Part shown: in pieces, positions 47,583 through 59,149 of the stretch
Numbering within the stretch: the first letter of the stretch is position 1
Layout: each line of letters starts with the position of its first letter
Assembly (NCBI RefSeq): GCF_000471905.2
Contig: NW_006494931.1
Location: forward strand, 5,208,637-5,272,636
Length of the DNA: 64,000 nucleotides
DNA from: Amborella trichopoda
Taxonomy: Eukaryota > Streptophyta > Magnoliopsida > Amborellales > Amborellaceae
Direction: 5' to 3'
Translations under genes and position numbers: made by a program
The notes under the pieces: model-generated
Seen by the model: only the letters and a program-made list of their open reading frames with translations
Databases searched by the model: none
What the model was told of the DNA's origin: nothing

Positions 47583-48129
47583 TGAGCAATGATTTCATGC
47601 AACAATAGTATAGTAATATGATGCAACAACCTTAAAAACCCATTTTATGGCCATTTGTTTGATCCAAATTTTGAAATATACACTCTTTTCATTCTAATGA
47701 ACAATCACAAAAAAAAGAAAAAATTGAAAACACAACCTAAAAAGTATTTTTTTAGCCCAATTAACATAGGCTGTTCATTTTGGCGAGATGCTTAGATCTA
47801 GGCTTTAGAATGATTTTTTTATTTTCAACTTTTTTTTTTTATGCCTTTATTATCATTAGATGAACAATTTTAAAAAAGAAAAAAATGATTTTGAGTTTAT
47901 AAAGGCGATCTTGAAATTTATAAAATGAATGATATAGATTCGTTTTTGGAGGGGACTCATTTTAACCATATCTAGGGTTCAAATGCACTTTTTTTTTTTG
48001 GAGATTGATTATTGAGATGAAGAGAGTGTGTATGCAAAATTTGTGGTCATACAAATACCACAAGCATGGTTTTCTAGAAGTGTCGTTGCATTATACTATG
48101 ATACAACCGTTGCATTAGATCATTGCTCA
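47583..48129. mobile_element. MITE-like element with about 45-bp inverted repeats
   Basis: The left arm beginning TGAGCAATGATTTCATGCAAC and the reverse complement of the right arm ending GATCATTGCTCA pair over about 45 bp. In addition, CCACAARCATGGTT occurs in direct orientation at about 47549 and 48058. The TSD is not resolved. Confidence 0.4.
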
Positions 48130-48169
48130 GTTTCAGTATATTATCATGTCATAGTGACATGATATCATT

Positions 48170-48174
<5 letters not shown>

Positions 48175-48206
<32 letters not shown>
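48175..48206. repeat. (TA)n microsatellite
   Basis: A run of TA dinucleotides of about 32 bp lies directly left of the foldback MITE at 48207-48683. Confidence 0.95.
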
Positions 48207-48211
<5 letters not shown>

Positions 48212-48683
48212 GTGGATTCAATACGCCCACTAGCTAACAGCTACAGTAAATGCCAATGGCCCAGATTGAATCTGGGATGATTTGACGATCACGACCTCAT
48301 TTCATGTTTGAATTTTTATTTTATTTTTCAATAAATCCAAATCACTTGAAATTTTAGGTGTATATTTTTCTCATCAAGGCGCACCTAATAAAAATACAAA
48401 AAAATAATCCACAAAAAACATATTGACCAAAATACCCCCAAAACTTTACAGGGGTATTTTGTTCAATGTTTTTCAAGTAAAATATGTTTTTTAAATTTTT
48501 CGAAGGTTCATCTATTTTTTATGTACACACGTTCCAAATTTTGGATTATTTTGATTTGTAAGAAAAAAAATTAAAATTCAAATATTACCGGATATCCATG
48601 ATTGTCAGATTGGCCCAGATTGAATCTAGACTGTTGGCGTTTACTGTAGCAGTACGCTATTGGGCTAACAGGATCTTTTTTCC
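48207..48683. mobile_element. Full-length foldback MITE
   Basis: The outer arms share GCTACAGTAAAYGCCAA and CAGATTGAATCTGG or related phrases in inverted orientation. The inner arms pair up to the centre near 48450, where CAAAATACCCC faces GGGGTATTTTG. The inner arm is related to that of the elements at 24398-25395, but the outer ends differ. TSD not resolved; (TA)n flanks both sides. Confidence 0.6.
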
Positions 48684-49332
48684 CTATATATATATAGATA
48701 CTGAAATGGGCAATGTTGGTTTGAATTTGGATGGATGTACTTTGGGTTGCTTCGCTCGCACCGTGCGTAAGGCCGGTAAGTGGCAAGAAGCACTTAATAT
48801 CATTGAGAAGGAAGAATTTGAGCCATATATTGTTTTATACAACAAAAGGATAAGAGATAAAAGAGAGTGAGACACAGGAAAAATTGTAGAGATGCGTCCA
48901 AGCAAGAGAAAAGGGGTTTAAAAAGGGAAACAAAATTGAGTCCCATTTTAGTTTTTGAAAAATAAAAAATGGATGTTTCTTTCTTTTTCAAAAACAAATT
49001 GTTATGATGGTGAAACGAGTATACGTATAATAATAGAAACTTGAAAGTAATCCTATAATAACGATAAATATAACATATATAAACATTATTTTCCTTATAT
49101 TTAATAAACTATAGTATTCAAGAAAAGAAAAAAAACAGATTATTAGGTTAGGAACGTTTCCAATAGCACGCTTGTCTTTATCCATGTTTGAACGTTGATT
49201 GTTTTAAAGATGTCACAAATAAGCTTCAAAATCCATTTAATCTTGCAAAATATTCAAAGTAAAAGAAAAACATTTAACCTTACTACAGAAATTACTTGTT
49301 TTGCTTTCATTGGCTTTTAACTCTAGCCCATG
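48684..49332. other. AT-rich stretch without a gene
   Basis: No gene or TE was recognised. Frames here run across the MITE edge and are not convincing. Confidence 0.4.
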
Positions 49333-49344
49333 ATGCATCTACTC

Positions 49345-52200
49345 TCTTCTTCTTTTTTTGACCAAAGGTCAAGTGTTTTATTGAAAGACTATAAGGAAAT
49401 TACATCATCATAAATAGAAAAGGAAGCAAGAGAAACACCGCCCTTGGCTAATGCATCAGCAATACCATTAGCCTCGCGCTAGACATGAGAGAAAGAAACA
49501 AATACGAATGCGAAAGCATCCATAATCTGTAACCATAAAGACCGAAGTTCGCAAGGTACCTTTTGCTCCTTTCTGCACCAACTAATAGCATCCAGTGAGT
49601 CTCCTTCAACTATGCAAGTAGTACCCAAGTTCCGCTCTACGAAAATTTTTAGCCCCTTAAGCAATGCGCTCATTTCCGTGAAATTCGTTGTTGCCACACC
49701 AATAGGTCCTGCATAGGACAAGACAATATTCCCATAACAGTCACGACTATCACCTCTTATGCCAGCTGGACTAGAATTCCCCATAGAGCTCATCAAACTT
49801 GATCTTTAGAGAACCTGTAGGTGGAGCATACCATAACCCCTTAGGCTGACATTTCCTCACCCCAAGAGAAAATAAGTTAAAAAGATTGACCATAACATCT
49901 ACTTTTGTGATCTCCAACCCTCTTTAGTCATAAAGAGGCTTGACCATATAGATAGTTTGATTAAATGAGTGACATTCTCAAAAGGCAAAGCCAAACCCTC
50001 AAAAGTTCTCTTATTTCTCTCTTTCTATACTTTCCACAAAATCATTCATTTTGCGATCTTCCAAATCACACTATCCACCTTAGGCAAAAAAGGAAGTGTA
50101 AACTGAGAGAGAACCTCAGCCACATCCTGAGGCAGCAACAAAGATACACCAACCACGCTAAACAACCAATGCCAGATACTAGAGCTAAAAAGACAATGGA
50201 TCAACAAGTGTGCAATTGATTCTCCATCTTGTTTGCATAGCAAACAAATATTTGGCCAAATTTTCACCCTTTTTCATAAGATTATCTATAGTTAGAATTG
50301 TATCCTGCGCCGCCAACCAGATGAATACTTGAATTTTATAGGGAATAGGTTATTTCCATATTTGAACAAGCTCATGGAAAGACCATCTCCAGTGGTCATG
50401 GAAGAACAAATTATAGCACGATTTAACAAAGAACAAACCATCACTCTCAATCTCCTATACTAGCAAATCTTCCGCATCTTATGAGATATATACTTTATCC
50501 AAGAGTTCCATCAGTGGACATCATTGGGACAATATCAAGTTAGTTTATCCATCAGAGGGATATTCCAAGATATCAAAAGACCTCTCCTTTCCATAGCCTC
50601 ACAAATCAAAAAATTTGGGTTAGCAACCACCCAAAAAGGATCTAGAAATGCAACTTTAAGGGAAAAATCCCCGATCCATTTGTGGTGCCAAAACAGGACC
50701 TGCCTACCATTTCCAACATTCCATCTAAAGTACCCTGAAATCTTAGGTCTACAATTGAAGATAGCTCTCTACATATAAGAAGTCTATTTTCCTCAACTAC
50801 CACCAAGCCACAAATTATAGCAATACGTCTCATACTTAGAAGCTAGAACATGGTACCAAAGATGGTCCTTAAAGTAAACACTACGCCACCACCATTTGCA
50901 CAGTGGTGCCTGATTAAACTTTTTGACATTTCGAATACACAGACCACCTTCATGCTTAGGGGTACAAACTCTATCCCACTTCAAAAGATGGAATTTCCTG
51001 CGATATTCACACTAACCTCACAGAAAATCTCTCATCACTTTCTCAATTTTCCTTCCCACCGACTGGAATTTGGATCACAAACATTTGATAAATTGGAAGA
51101 TTAGCCAAGTAGGATCTTAACAAAATAACCCTACCCCCCAAAGATAAGTATTTATGTTTCCATAAATTAAGCTTAACTTGCACCCTTTCAATAACCTTAT
51201 CCCACACCACAATAGAGAATTTTGAATCAAAGATGGGTAATCCCAAATAAAAAATGGGAAAAACACCACGTTACATCCAATAGCACTTGCCAAATTTTCT
51301 ATCACCGATCCTGTACAGTTAATGCCCACCAAAGAAGATTTATGGAATTAACTTTAATCCCCAAAGTCACTTCGCAAATTTCCAAAAACATTCTAATATT
51401 CTCCAATTGTACTACATCTACATCACAAAAAATAAGAGTATCATCAGCATATTGTAAATGAGAGACAATTATATCAGAATTTACAATTTTGAAACCCGAA
51501 AAGGCTCCACCTCTCTCAACCCTGCTTAACAGTAGATAAAACATTCAGCGTAAATGATAAATAAGAAGGGAGATAGTAGATCATCTTGATGAAGTCCCCT
51601 AGAGGCATTGAAAAGGCCAATAGGACTCCCTTTGAAAAACAAAGAGAAATAGGCAGAAGAAAGATAACCATAAATCCAACTTCTCCATCAAACTCCAAAA
51701 CACGATAGGGTATACACTCTTGTGCCATTAGGACACTATCAGTAATTTATCGATCGTGGATAAAGGCTAACTGTGATGTTGAAATGATGAATGGTAGGAC
51801 ACCTTTAAGACGTTGGGCTAATACTTTGGCAATGATTTTATAAATACTCGTCAACAAACTGATAGGTCTGATATCAGAGAGTTCACTAATCGCAGACTTT
51901 TTAGGAATCAAAGCTAAAAGGTTGAGTTAATGCCCTTAAAAATGTGACCCCTGATCAGAAACTCTCTTACTAGAAGCAATAAGTCATCCTTAAGAATATG
52001 CCAAAATTTATGAAAAAAACCAGCGGGAAACCATCTGGACCTGGCGCCTTATCAATCGGCATTGCAAAGACATCATTTTTTAATTCTTCAATGGTGATAT
52101 CCTTTTTCAAAAAACCCGATCTTTCCCCCTCCAACACCTTAAAAGGAACATTTGCGAAATTCAGATCCAAACTCACCATAAGCTTTCTCACAGTGAGTTA
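49345..52200 (-). mobile_element. L1-type LINE, 5'-truncated, exact 12-bp TSD
   Basis: The element is bounded by identical 12-mers ATGCATCTACTC at 49333-49344 and 52201-52212. On the minus strand it begins within ORF2 just upstream of the reverse transcriptase core and ends with an A-rich tail (AAAAAAAGAAGAAGA). Its length is 2.86 kb. It represents one target-primed reverse transcription event that stopped early. Confidence 0.92.
49445..52191 (-). pseudogene. LINE ORF2: reverse transcriptase, zf-RVT, RNase H (broken)
   Basis: In order on the minus strand: DKAPGPDGFPLVFF (frame 52191-51970); VSHLQYADDTLIFCD with an intact YADD at 51451-51440; LNLWKHKYLSLGGRVILL (frame 51246-51043); CNKWWWRS-type sequence near 50900; zf-RVT CLLCKQDGESIAHLLIHC (frame 50267-50046); RNase H GDSRDCYGNIVLSYAGPIG and CIVEGDSLDAISW (frame 49796-49479); then after a TAG the closing block REANGIADALAKGG. 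Five or more frameshifts or stops occur. The endonuclease domain is lost by truncation. Confidence 0.88.
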
Positions 52201-52212
52201 ATGCATCTACTC

Positions 52213-52966
52213 GATCAAGCCAAACTCAACATAAGCTTGCCACTCACAGTGAGTTGTGCGTCGCAATTGCAAGTTTGGAAAATTGAATAAGTTTAAAAGG
52301 ATCCTTTTAAGAATTCACATCTAACGACTCTGAAGTATGGCTACAAAGACTTCATCACTAGCATTTACTTCATAGTTCCATCCTTTCTTACTTTTTTTTG
52401 TTAATATATTTAATAATAGTATTCACTTTCTGTAATGGTCTCATTTCCCTTAATTTCGTTGACCACCTTTTTTGGTATATGACATTCCCTTTTTTTCAAA
52501 CCACATATCAATAACGCTTAAACGGTAATGTAAAACCAAATATACTTTTTTTAAGAGAGAGAAAAAATGGAGAATGAAGGCTTAACCATTGATTAGGGCA
52601 GAGAGAGAGATTGACTGTTGGATGCAAAACTTGCCAAATGTGGCAAGGGGATAAGCTTCAAAGTCTATAAATTGGGGCTAGCTAGGACATGGCAAAATCT
52701 GATACTTCTTTGCCCTTCTTTCTGGTTATCCATACACTTGACATTAGAATTCCACTCTTCATATCAATTTTCTCTCTCTACCAATTTCAATAAATTATTA
52801 TCTTTATTATTTATCAGCACAATATCAAAGGCAATAGAGCTTTTGGGTTTGCACCATTTGTGTAACAATAGGGTACAACCATGCGCAGGCAAAGCTTTTG
52901 GGTTCATGCCTTTGATGTCAACAGCAAGGTACAGTCATGTGGAAACAAACTTTTAGGTTCACACTG
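52213..52966. other. Stretch without a gene; degenerate 55-bp tandem repeat
   Basis: No gene was recognised. GCTTTTGGGTT-type phrases recur at about 52839, 52894 and 52949, giving a degenerate tandem repeat of period 55. Confidence 0.45.
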
Positions 52967-52975
52967 TTTAACTAT

Positions 52976-53366
52976 AAAAAAAGTTTATTTAAGGTTGCAT
53001 CCTTAAAATGTAGAATTAAAAGATGTACTTCAAAAATCCATCGGAAAAAGGTTCTTTTAATGTTGAAAAACCTTCTAATTGATCATATTTTGAGATGTAT
53101 GAATACGAAAAAAAAAAAAAAAGATTTTGAGTCTCAAAAATAGTCCATCTTGCAATACATTATCTAAACTGTCCATTGTCAATATTTTCATATGATATAG
53201 ATCGATTTTAACTAACTTTGAGAGTTTAAAATTTTATAATTAGATATAAAAATAGATTTTCAGATAATCCTAAAAAAAATTTAAACCAAAATTACATGTT
53301 ATGATAAAATTTGGAAGTGCGTCTTAATTGAATTGTTTAAGGTGCAACCTTATAGAAACCACACTC
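52976..53366. mobile_element. Mutator-like MITE with 9-bp TSD (copy 1)
   Basis: TIR arms contain GTTTATTTAAGGTTGCA (left) and GGTTTCTATAAGGTTGCA (right, reverse complement). Identical 9-mers TTTAACTAT flank it at 52967-52975 and 53367-53375. The 391-bp body is clearly related to 56585-56979. No coding capacity. Confidence 0.8.
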
Positions 53367-53375
53367 TTTAACTAT

Positions 53376-53918
53376 TCCAATGTAACTCATTACGTACACA
53401 TTTTACTATTCACTATCTTCTTTTTATAGTCTTTTCTTTTGGGACACGGTTTCTATGCGACCAGCTTGGATATTGTAGAAATGCGGGCTTGGTAATAAAT
53501 ATTTTTGCTCCTAATTTTTAGAGAATATATAATCTTTAATATGGAGATCATGATATGAAAAAAAAAATCTAAAACTATAAATAATATTTATATTAAGAAA
53601 ACATTTGAACTGTTAGTTACAATTGTTTTTAGCTTAACCACCTATTTGCATCCATCTTTTTAAGATGAATGCTTTGTACCTCCGAACTGCATATTGTAGA
53701 AATGCGGTCTAGCCCGCATGTCTTTTGTTGTTTCTCCCTCCCTCAACTCCTTATTATGTTACGTTTTACTTCTCTTCTCCTTCATAGTTGTTTTTATCTT
53801 TTGTTGCTTCAAGCTCCCTCATCTTCATATCCCTTTCTTTCTTTTTTTCTGTCTTTTGTTGCTTCTTCTTATATATCATTTTTGACGTACTTATATCCCT
53901 GAAGCGAATAAGGAGAGA
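53376..53918. other. Stretch without a gene
   Basis: AT-rich and pyrimidine-rich sequence. ATATTGTAGAAATGCGG occurs twice (near 53470 and 53691). No gene was recognised. Confidence 0.35.
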
Positions 53919-53923
53919 GCCAG

Positions 53924-55541
53924 TTGTAACCTAGTCCCGACGGTACCCAAAACACTGCCAAACCACAAGAATACTGCAAAATAAGTCTAAAATTGGGGCA
54001 ACCTCTAAAGAAGTATTGGAATGGCTTCAAAATGCATGAAATTGTAGTTTTGGATACCTGAAGGATACTTTCAAAGTTTCGCCACTTTATGATAAGTTTT
54101 GATATGAGCATAACAAAACTTAGTTTTCAAATCCAGTTCCTATCATGCTAAAAGTAGACCCTACAACTACAACCCTATTTTATGGGTCTCGAAGCAATAC
54201 CAGACCACTGGTATTACATCTGGAACTTCAAAAAAGCCCTATGTACTAAATTTTGGCTTGCTCCGGGACCATTTTGGGCCCAACTTACCATAAAAGGGTG
54301 AGTTTTATACTATTGCAGTGCAGCTTCAGATAACCCGTTTCCATTTATGGAAACTATGTCTTCTCATTTCAGGATGTTTTTCAAATGATCATATCTTACG
54401 CATTTAGAGTCCAAATAAGCTCAAATTTGGACATGAGTTAGATCTTGACGAGCTGATCATTTTGATATAAAGCACACATCTTGACGTGACCCTAGATGAG
54501 AGAATTTCTAAAGAGAATATGTGCTCAAAAACATGAAATTCATAATTTATACAAAAGAATATCCAATTCTTTGGAAGGCCATAGCTCAATCAACCGATGT
54601 CGGATCATCGCAAATATGGATCCATTGCGACCATTCTTCGAAGAGCTATAGTTTGGTACAAGTTTTATTTGTAATCGGAAGCTAGACAATATGAATTTCG
54701 AGGTACAAAAAATGAATACTTTTGCTGTCGTGGAAATCCCATTTTTCGGTGATCTCCCAAATTAAGGATATGCTCAATTCAACATCAAAACGGATGAAAT
54801 TTACTCAAAATGATAGTGACAATGTTCTCTTCAATTTGTGATAAAAATAAAGATCTGGAACATCACAAATCAAGCTACATTGATGGTTAAAAAATTGTAA
54901 AGTTTATGGACTCGGTCGAATTTTAGGTTTTTTCTAAAAAATCTGTTTCAAGACCATCAAAGGGTACCAAAACGTTCACAAAAGTACAAGCTATGATTCT
55001 ACAACGATTAATCACCCAAATTACTATCATAGGTGTCCGAAAGGCTAAGAAGTACTTAGGGGTATTTTGGTCATTTGCTCCAAATATGGGATGATTATTT
55101 TAATTCAGTAAATGTGTATTTTTTTTTGACAATTCGGGGTACTTTTGAGCATTCCACCCCTGTTTAGTGATTCCTCTATATAAAGAAGCCCATGTCACTT
55201 GTAATACGGTCTCTGAATTTTTGCCATTCATTTGTAATACTTGAGCATTTTAGAATGAATTTTAGCTTATTCTCATTGCTTTGCTCATAAGTTCAAGGCC
55301 AAAAGGAGAGGAAGAGAAACATTTGTTAGAGAGAGAAATACCTCTAGACCACCATATACCATATCTCATTCCCTACACCACAAACCTTAGACCACCATAC
55401 ACCATAGTCCATTGCATATATCATACCCCATCCCATACATCATACACTATACCCAAACTCTAATCCTTTCTCTCTCATGTGCTTGCAAAAAGACTCATGG
55501 ACGTGCACCTAGGTGCACATACACCATAGGTCCACTCTCAA
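53924..55541 (+). mobile_element. Probable solo LTR, 1.6 kb
   Basis: The sequence begins TTGTAACCTAG and ends CCACTCTCAA, so the termini TTG and CAA are complementary. The 5-mer GCCAG flanks both sides (53919-53923 and 55542-55546). A TATA box TATATAAAG at 55177-55185 lies about 365 bp before the right end, as in an LTR promoter. The long non-coding text resembles LTRs of large Gypsy elements. No primer site or coding part adjoins it. The orientation is taken from the TATA box. Confidence 0.5.
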
Positions 55542-55546
55542 GCCAG

Positions 55547-55985
55547 GACGGACTAGTCGGCCCGATTCGTTCTTTTGAACAATAAGAAAAACTATCGTTA
55601 GACATCAAGCCTACCATTGGTTTAGGGTGTGCGCCGTGGTGGTTGATTCATAGGAATTGAAAGTTGCAGATTAGAACGCAAAAGTGATGAGAAAAGGGAA
55701 TTCTAATTGAGCGATGGGTTGTATGAAAGGAGGATGAGTAAACCTCACAATTAAGTCTCTAATTATTTACACCTTAGATGGATTCACTTGTATGTGGAGC
55801 TGCTTTTTATTAGACTGGTCTCTAAAGCACTCATGACATCAAGATAAAAATGAAAGGCCCAAAATATGTATGTCGTTAAAGACAGGAAAGCTTTCTTTTA
55901 TTTGTCAATTGTATTTTCACCATAATTAGATAAGGGACACGGTTTTTATGAGTCATAGGACTCATATGTAGATGACTGACCCCTC
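55547..55985. other. Stretch without a gene, up to the gap
   Basis: No gene or TE end was identified. Confidence 0.35.
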
Positions 55986-56285
55986 NNNNNNNNNNNNNNN
56001 NNNNNNNNNNNNNNNNNNNNNNNNNNNNNNNNNNNNNNNNNNNNNNNNNNNNNNNNNNNNNNNNNNNNNNNNNNNNNNNNNNNNNNNNNNNNNNNNNNNN
56101 NNNNNNNNNNNNNNNNNNNNNNNNNNNNNNNNNNNNNNNNNNNNNNNNNNNNNNNNNNNNNNNNNNNNNNNNNNNNNNNNNNNNNNNNNNNNNNNNNNNN
56201 NNNNNNNNNNNNNNNNNNNNNNNNNNNNNNNNNNNNNNNNNNNNNNNNNNNNNNNNNNNNNNNNNNNNNNNNNNNNNNNNNNNNN
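55986..56285. other. Assembly gap (300 N)
   Basis: Exactly 300 undetermined bases; the true length may differ. A dinucleotide repeat adjoins it, a likely reason for the gap. Open frames across it are artefacts. Confidence 1.
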
Positions 56286-56286
56286 T

Positions 56287-56287
<1 letters not shown>

Positions 56288-56327
<40 letters not shown>
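56288..56327. repeat. (AT)n microsatellite at the gap edge
   Basis: About 38 bp of AT dinucleotides directly follow the gap. Confidence 0.95.
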
Positions 56328-56331
<4 letters not shown>

Positions 56332-56584
56332 CTAACATGGATCATGAACGTATAAAATAAATAAATTCTAAAAACTAAAACGATGATTTTTAGGACGAAA
56401 TCTTTAAGCTGTTGATTTTGTGCTTTTTGCGAGAGACCACAATGGATTTGTGATGCCTCGGGGGTCGCACATGTAATTATGGGTCCCCCTATGCATGAAC
56501 TGATTTTCCTTAGATAGGGTTCTCAATTCAAAAATATAAGCAACTTAAGAACTTGAATGATTTTGTAGTACATACATTAAATAA

Positions 56585-56979
56585 GGAAAAAATTTATATA
56601 AGGTTGCAACATTAAAATGTAGAATTACATATGCACCTCAAAAATCCATTAGAAAAGGTTGTTTTAATGTTAAAAAACCCTCTAAATAATCATCTCGACA
56701 TCCAGATATATGAATATAAAAAGAAAAAGAGATTTTAAGTCATAAAAATAATGCATCTTGAAACACATTATCTAGACCGTCCATTTTCAAGATTTCCATA
56801 TGTTTATAAATCTACTTGATTTTAATCATTTTTGGAGTTTAAAATTTTATAATTAGGGATCAAAATAGATTTTCAAATAATTCTAAAAAACATTACTTCA
56901 AAATTATATGTTATGATAAATTTTGGAAGTGCGCCTTAATTGAATTGTTTAAAGTTACAACCATATATAAACCACACCC
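56585..56979. mobile_element. Mutator-like MITE with 9-bp TSD (copy 2)
   Basis: TIR arms contain ATTTATATAAGGTTGCAAC (left) and GTTTATATATGGTTGTAAC (right, reverse complement). ATTAAATAA flanks it at 56576-56584 and 56980-56988. The body is similar to 52976-53366, for example at TTTAATGTT and GGAAGTGCGYCTTAATTG. Confidence 0.8.
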
Positions 56980-57276
56980 ATTAAATAAAGGTTCAAAGTG
57001 AAAGATTAACTTCATGTTATGCAACTAATGTATGAGTGTTAATGCTTTTAATATGAAATTATAGACACATTCTGAAATTGAACCCAATCCTAGGTCCTTG
57101 TGCCCTAAAACCACAGGAAATGACCCCAATTAAGCCCATGAAACCAGTAGGGACCACAACAGCCTTGTAGTTGTAAGGCCAATTTCCTGTAATCCTAAAC
57201 CATAGGGATCATACTAGTCTAGTACATCCTAACTAGTGGTCCAGAATCCATAAGAAAACACCAAATCTAATTAAAT

Positions 57277-57426
57277 CTTCCTAAATCAAATCAAATTCGC
57301 CCAAATCTATTCATATCTATTTGAAGATATTTTGATTGATTAAGAATTATCCTTCCTAAATCAAATCAAATTCGCCCAGATCTATTCAAATCTATTTGAA
57401 GATATTATTATTGATTATACCCAAAT
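57277..57426. repeat. 75-bp tandem duplication
   Basis: CTTCCTAAATCAAATCAAAT starts at 57277 and 57352, and the following 50 bp repeat with few changes. Confidence 0.8.
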
Positions 57427-57895
57427 GCGTGTGTATAACATGAGATTCAATGGAAAGCCATAATTTGTTGGCTCATAACTAGCGAATCAACGGTTGAAGG
57501 GTAGATCGGCCTTTAGGTTTATGTTTTACCGCATCCTACTTAATCTGCATGGATGGTGATGTTTCAATCAGGATTGTCAGTATTGGACAAGACACCAAAT
57601 TGTGAGGAGTTTTGTCTCAAAACCAATCCGCCTTCTACTTGAACTAATTTGACAAGATGTTTAAAATATATAAAAAAAATAAGAATAATAATTTAAATAT
57701 ATGTAATATATTAGACAAAAAAAGTTGTTTGCATTGTTTGGCTACTCAAACCGATTAAAACCAGATGATCAAACTGGTCAAAAACAATCAAATACTAGTT
57801 TTGATTGTTTTTTTACTAGAACTCAATTTTTACTTTGGATCAAACTAGCCAAAGCACCCACAATAGTCTAACCGATTAAGTTTGCCTTTTGCAAA
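57427..57895. other. Stretch without a gene
   Basis: AT-rich. AACCGATTAA and AAACTGGTCA phrases near 57750-57880 recall the ends of hAT-like elements above, but no TIR pair was established. Confidence 0.3.
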
Positions 57896-58079
57896 TTCTA
57901 TAACCGTGAAAATTGGGGTAACCATGCATCTAACAAGGGCGTACTAAATAAAAGTAGAAGAAAATAACTCAAATAAAAAAATTGATCTTCTATAACCGTG
58001 AAAATTGGGGTAACCATGCATCTAACAAGGGCGTACTAAATAAAAGTAGAAGAAAATAACTCAAATAAAAAAATTGATC
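57896..58079. repeat. Perfect 92-bp tandem duplication
   Basis: The units 57896-57987 and 57988-58079 are identical. This points to a very recent duplication or an assembly artefact. Confidence 0.95.
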
Positions 58080-58275
58080 TAAATATGATCTAATTTTATG
58101 TGAATAAATTTTGTGAAACTAAAAAACAAAATATAAGCATCGCTCAAATGCAATTTGAACTGTGGAGAAGAGAACTGTGCACCCTGTAACGGAGAGCTGT
58201 ACACCTCCATTGAAATAGAGATCCAAGAAAAGACATGAGGTCATTGTGATGTCAAACCTTATGTCAAATGCTTAG

Positions 58276-58371
58276 GAAGTGACATTTAAAATCAAAGAAG
58301 CTAAGCCATTATTTTTCGTTGACGAAGTGACATTTAAAATCAAAGCAAGCTGAGCCATTATTTTTAGTTGA
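58276..58371. repeat. 48-bp tandem duplication
   Basis: GAAGTGACATTTAAAATCAA starts at 58276 and 58324, with the following AGCCATTATTTTT shared. Confidence 0.85.
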
Positions 58372-58667
58372 GGAATGTTGTTATTGCTTAGAAAATGAGA
58401 TTGAAAGATGTTGATTTCTCTCTCATCCTCAGCTGTCTTCTCTAATTAATCATCGTGGATTCTGAGTCACAACTCTCCTCCTTCTCGCCCCACTCACTTA
58501 AATGTTGAGTCTCCCTCGAAAATTTTGCTTTCAATTTCGCTCTAAGTCTAGATTCCGCCCTGCCTAGTTCGTCTACTGCGGAGATAACAACGGAACCGGC
58601 AATTGTATATTGCGAAAATTCATCAACCCAAGCCTCATGGCATAAGTTGATGAGTGGCCCGACGAGA

Positions 58668-59080
58668 TGGATAAGGCCTCCAATTGAATTTCTTCAGACT
58701 TTCGCTCATGACTCATTATCATACAAAGTCTACCATATGGCCACAGTTATCTTATAGTGTTCGAATTTTAATAATTTTTTCACAAACTAAATTAACATGA
58801 AAATTTGTTGGTGTGTATACCGTCGTGAGGCGAACCTAAATAAAATATAAAAATAATATAGATATTTCAAGGGTATTTTAACATTTTAGTTTTTGAGAAT
58901 TATTTTTAATATTTTATTAGGTGTGAGTTGGTTAAATATACACACGATCCGAAGTTTAGATAAATCTAATTTGAAAGAAAATTGAAATTCGAACACTATC
59001 AAACAACTAAGACCATCTAACGAACTTTAGATGGTGATGAGTAATGAGCAAGATACTATAGAAATTTTGCCGCCTCACCA
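58668..59080. mobile_element. Full-length foldback MITE
   Basis: The arms pair from about TGGATAAGGC (58668) and TGGTGAGGCG (reverse complement at 59080), through GCTCATKACTCAT and AGTGTTCGAATTT, to a centre near 58868. Inner phrases CCTAAATAAAATAT and AAGGGTATTTTAAC relate it to the foldback elements at 24398, 24930 and 48207. The TSD is not resolved. Confidence 0.6.
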
Positions 59081-59149
59081 ATTCATATGAAGCTTCAGTC
59101 CGAAATCCATCTTAGAGGTGGATTTTGGATTTTAGGTGTCAATAATTCA

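Noticed and set aside
55946-56338. Open frames of about 120 codons on both strands
   Set aside because: They are made of the run of N and the adjacent AT repeat.
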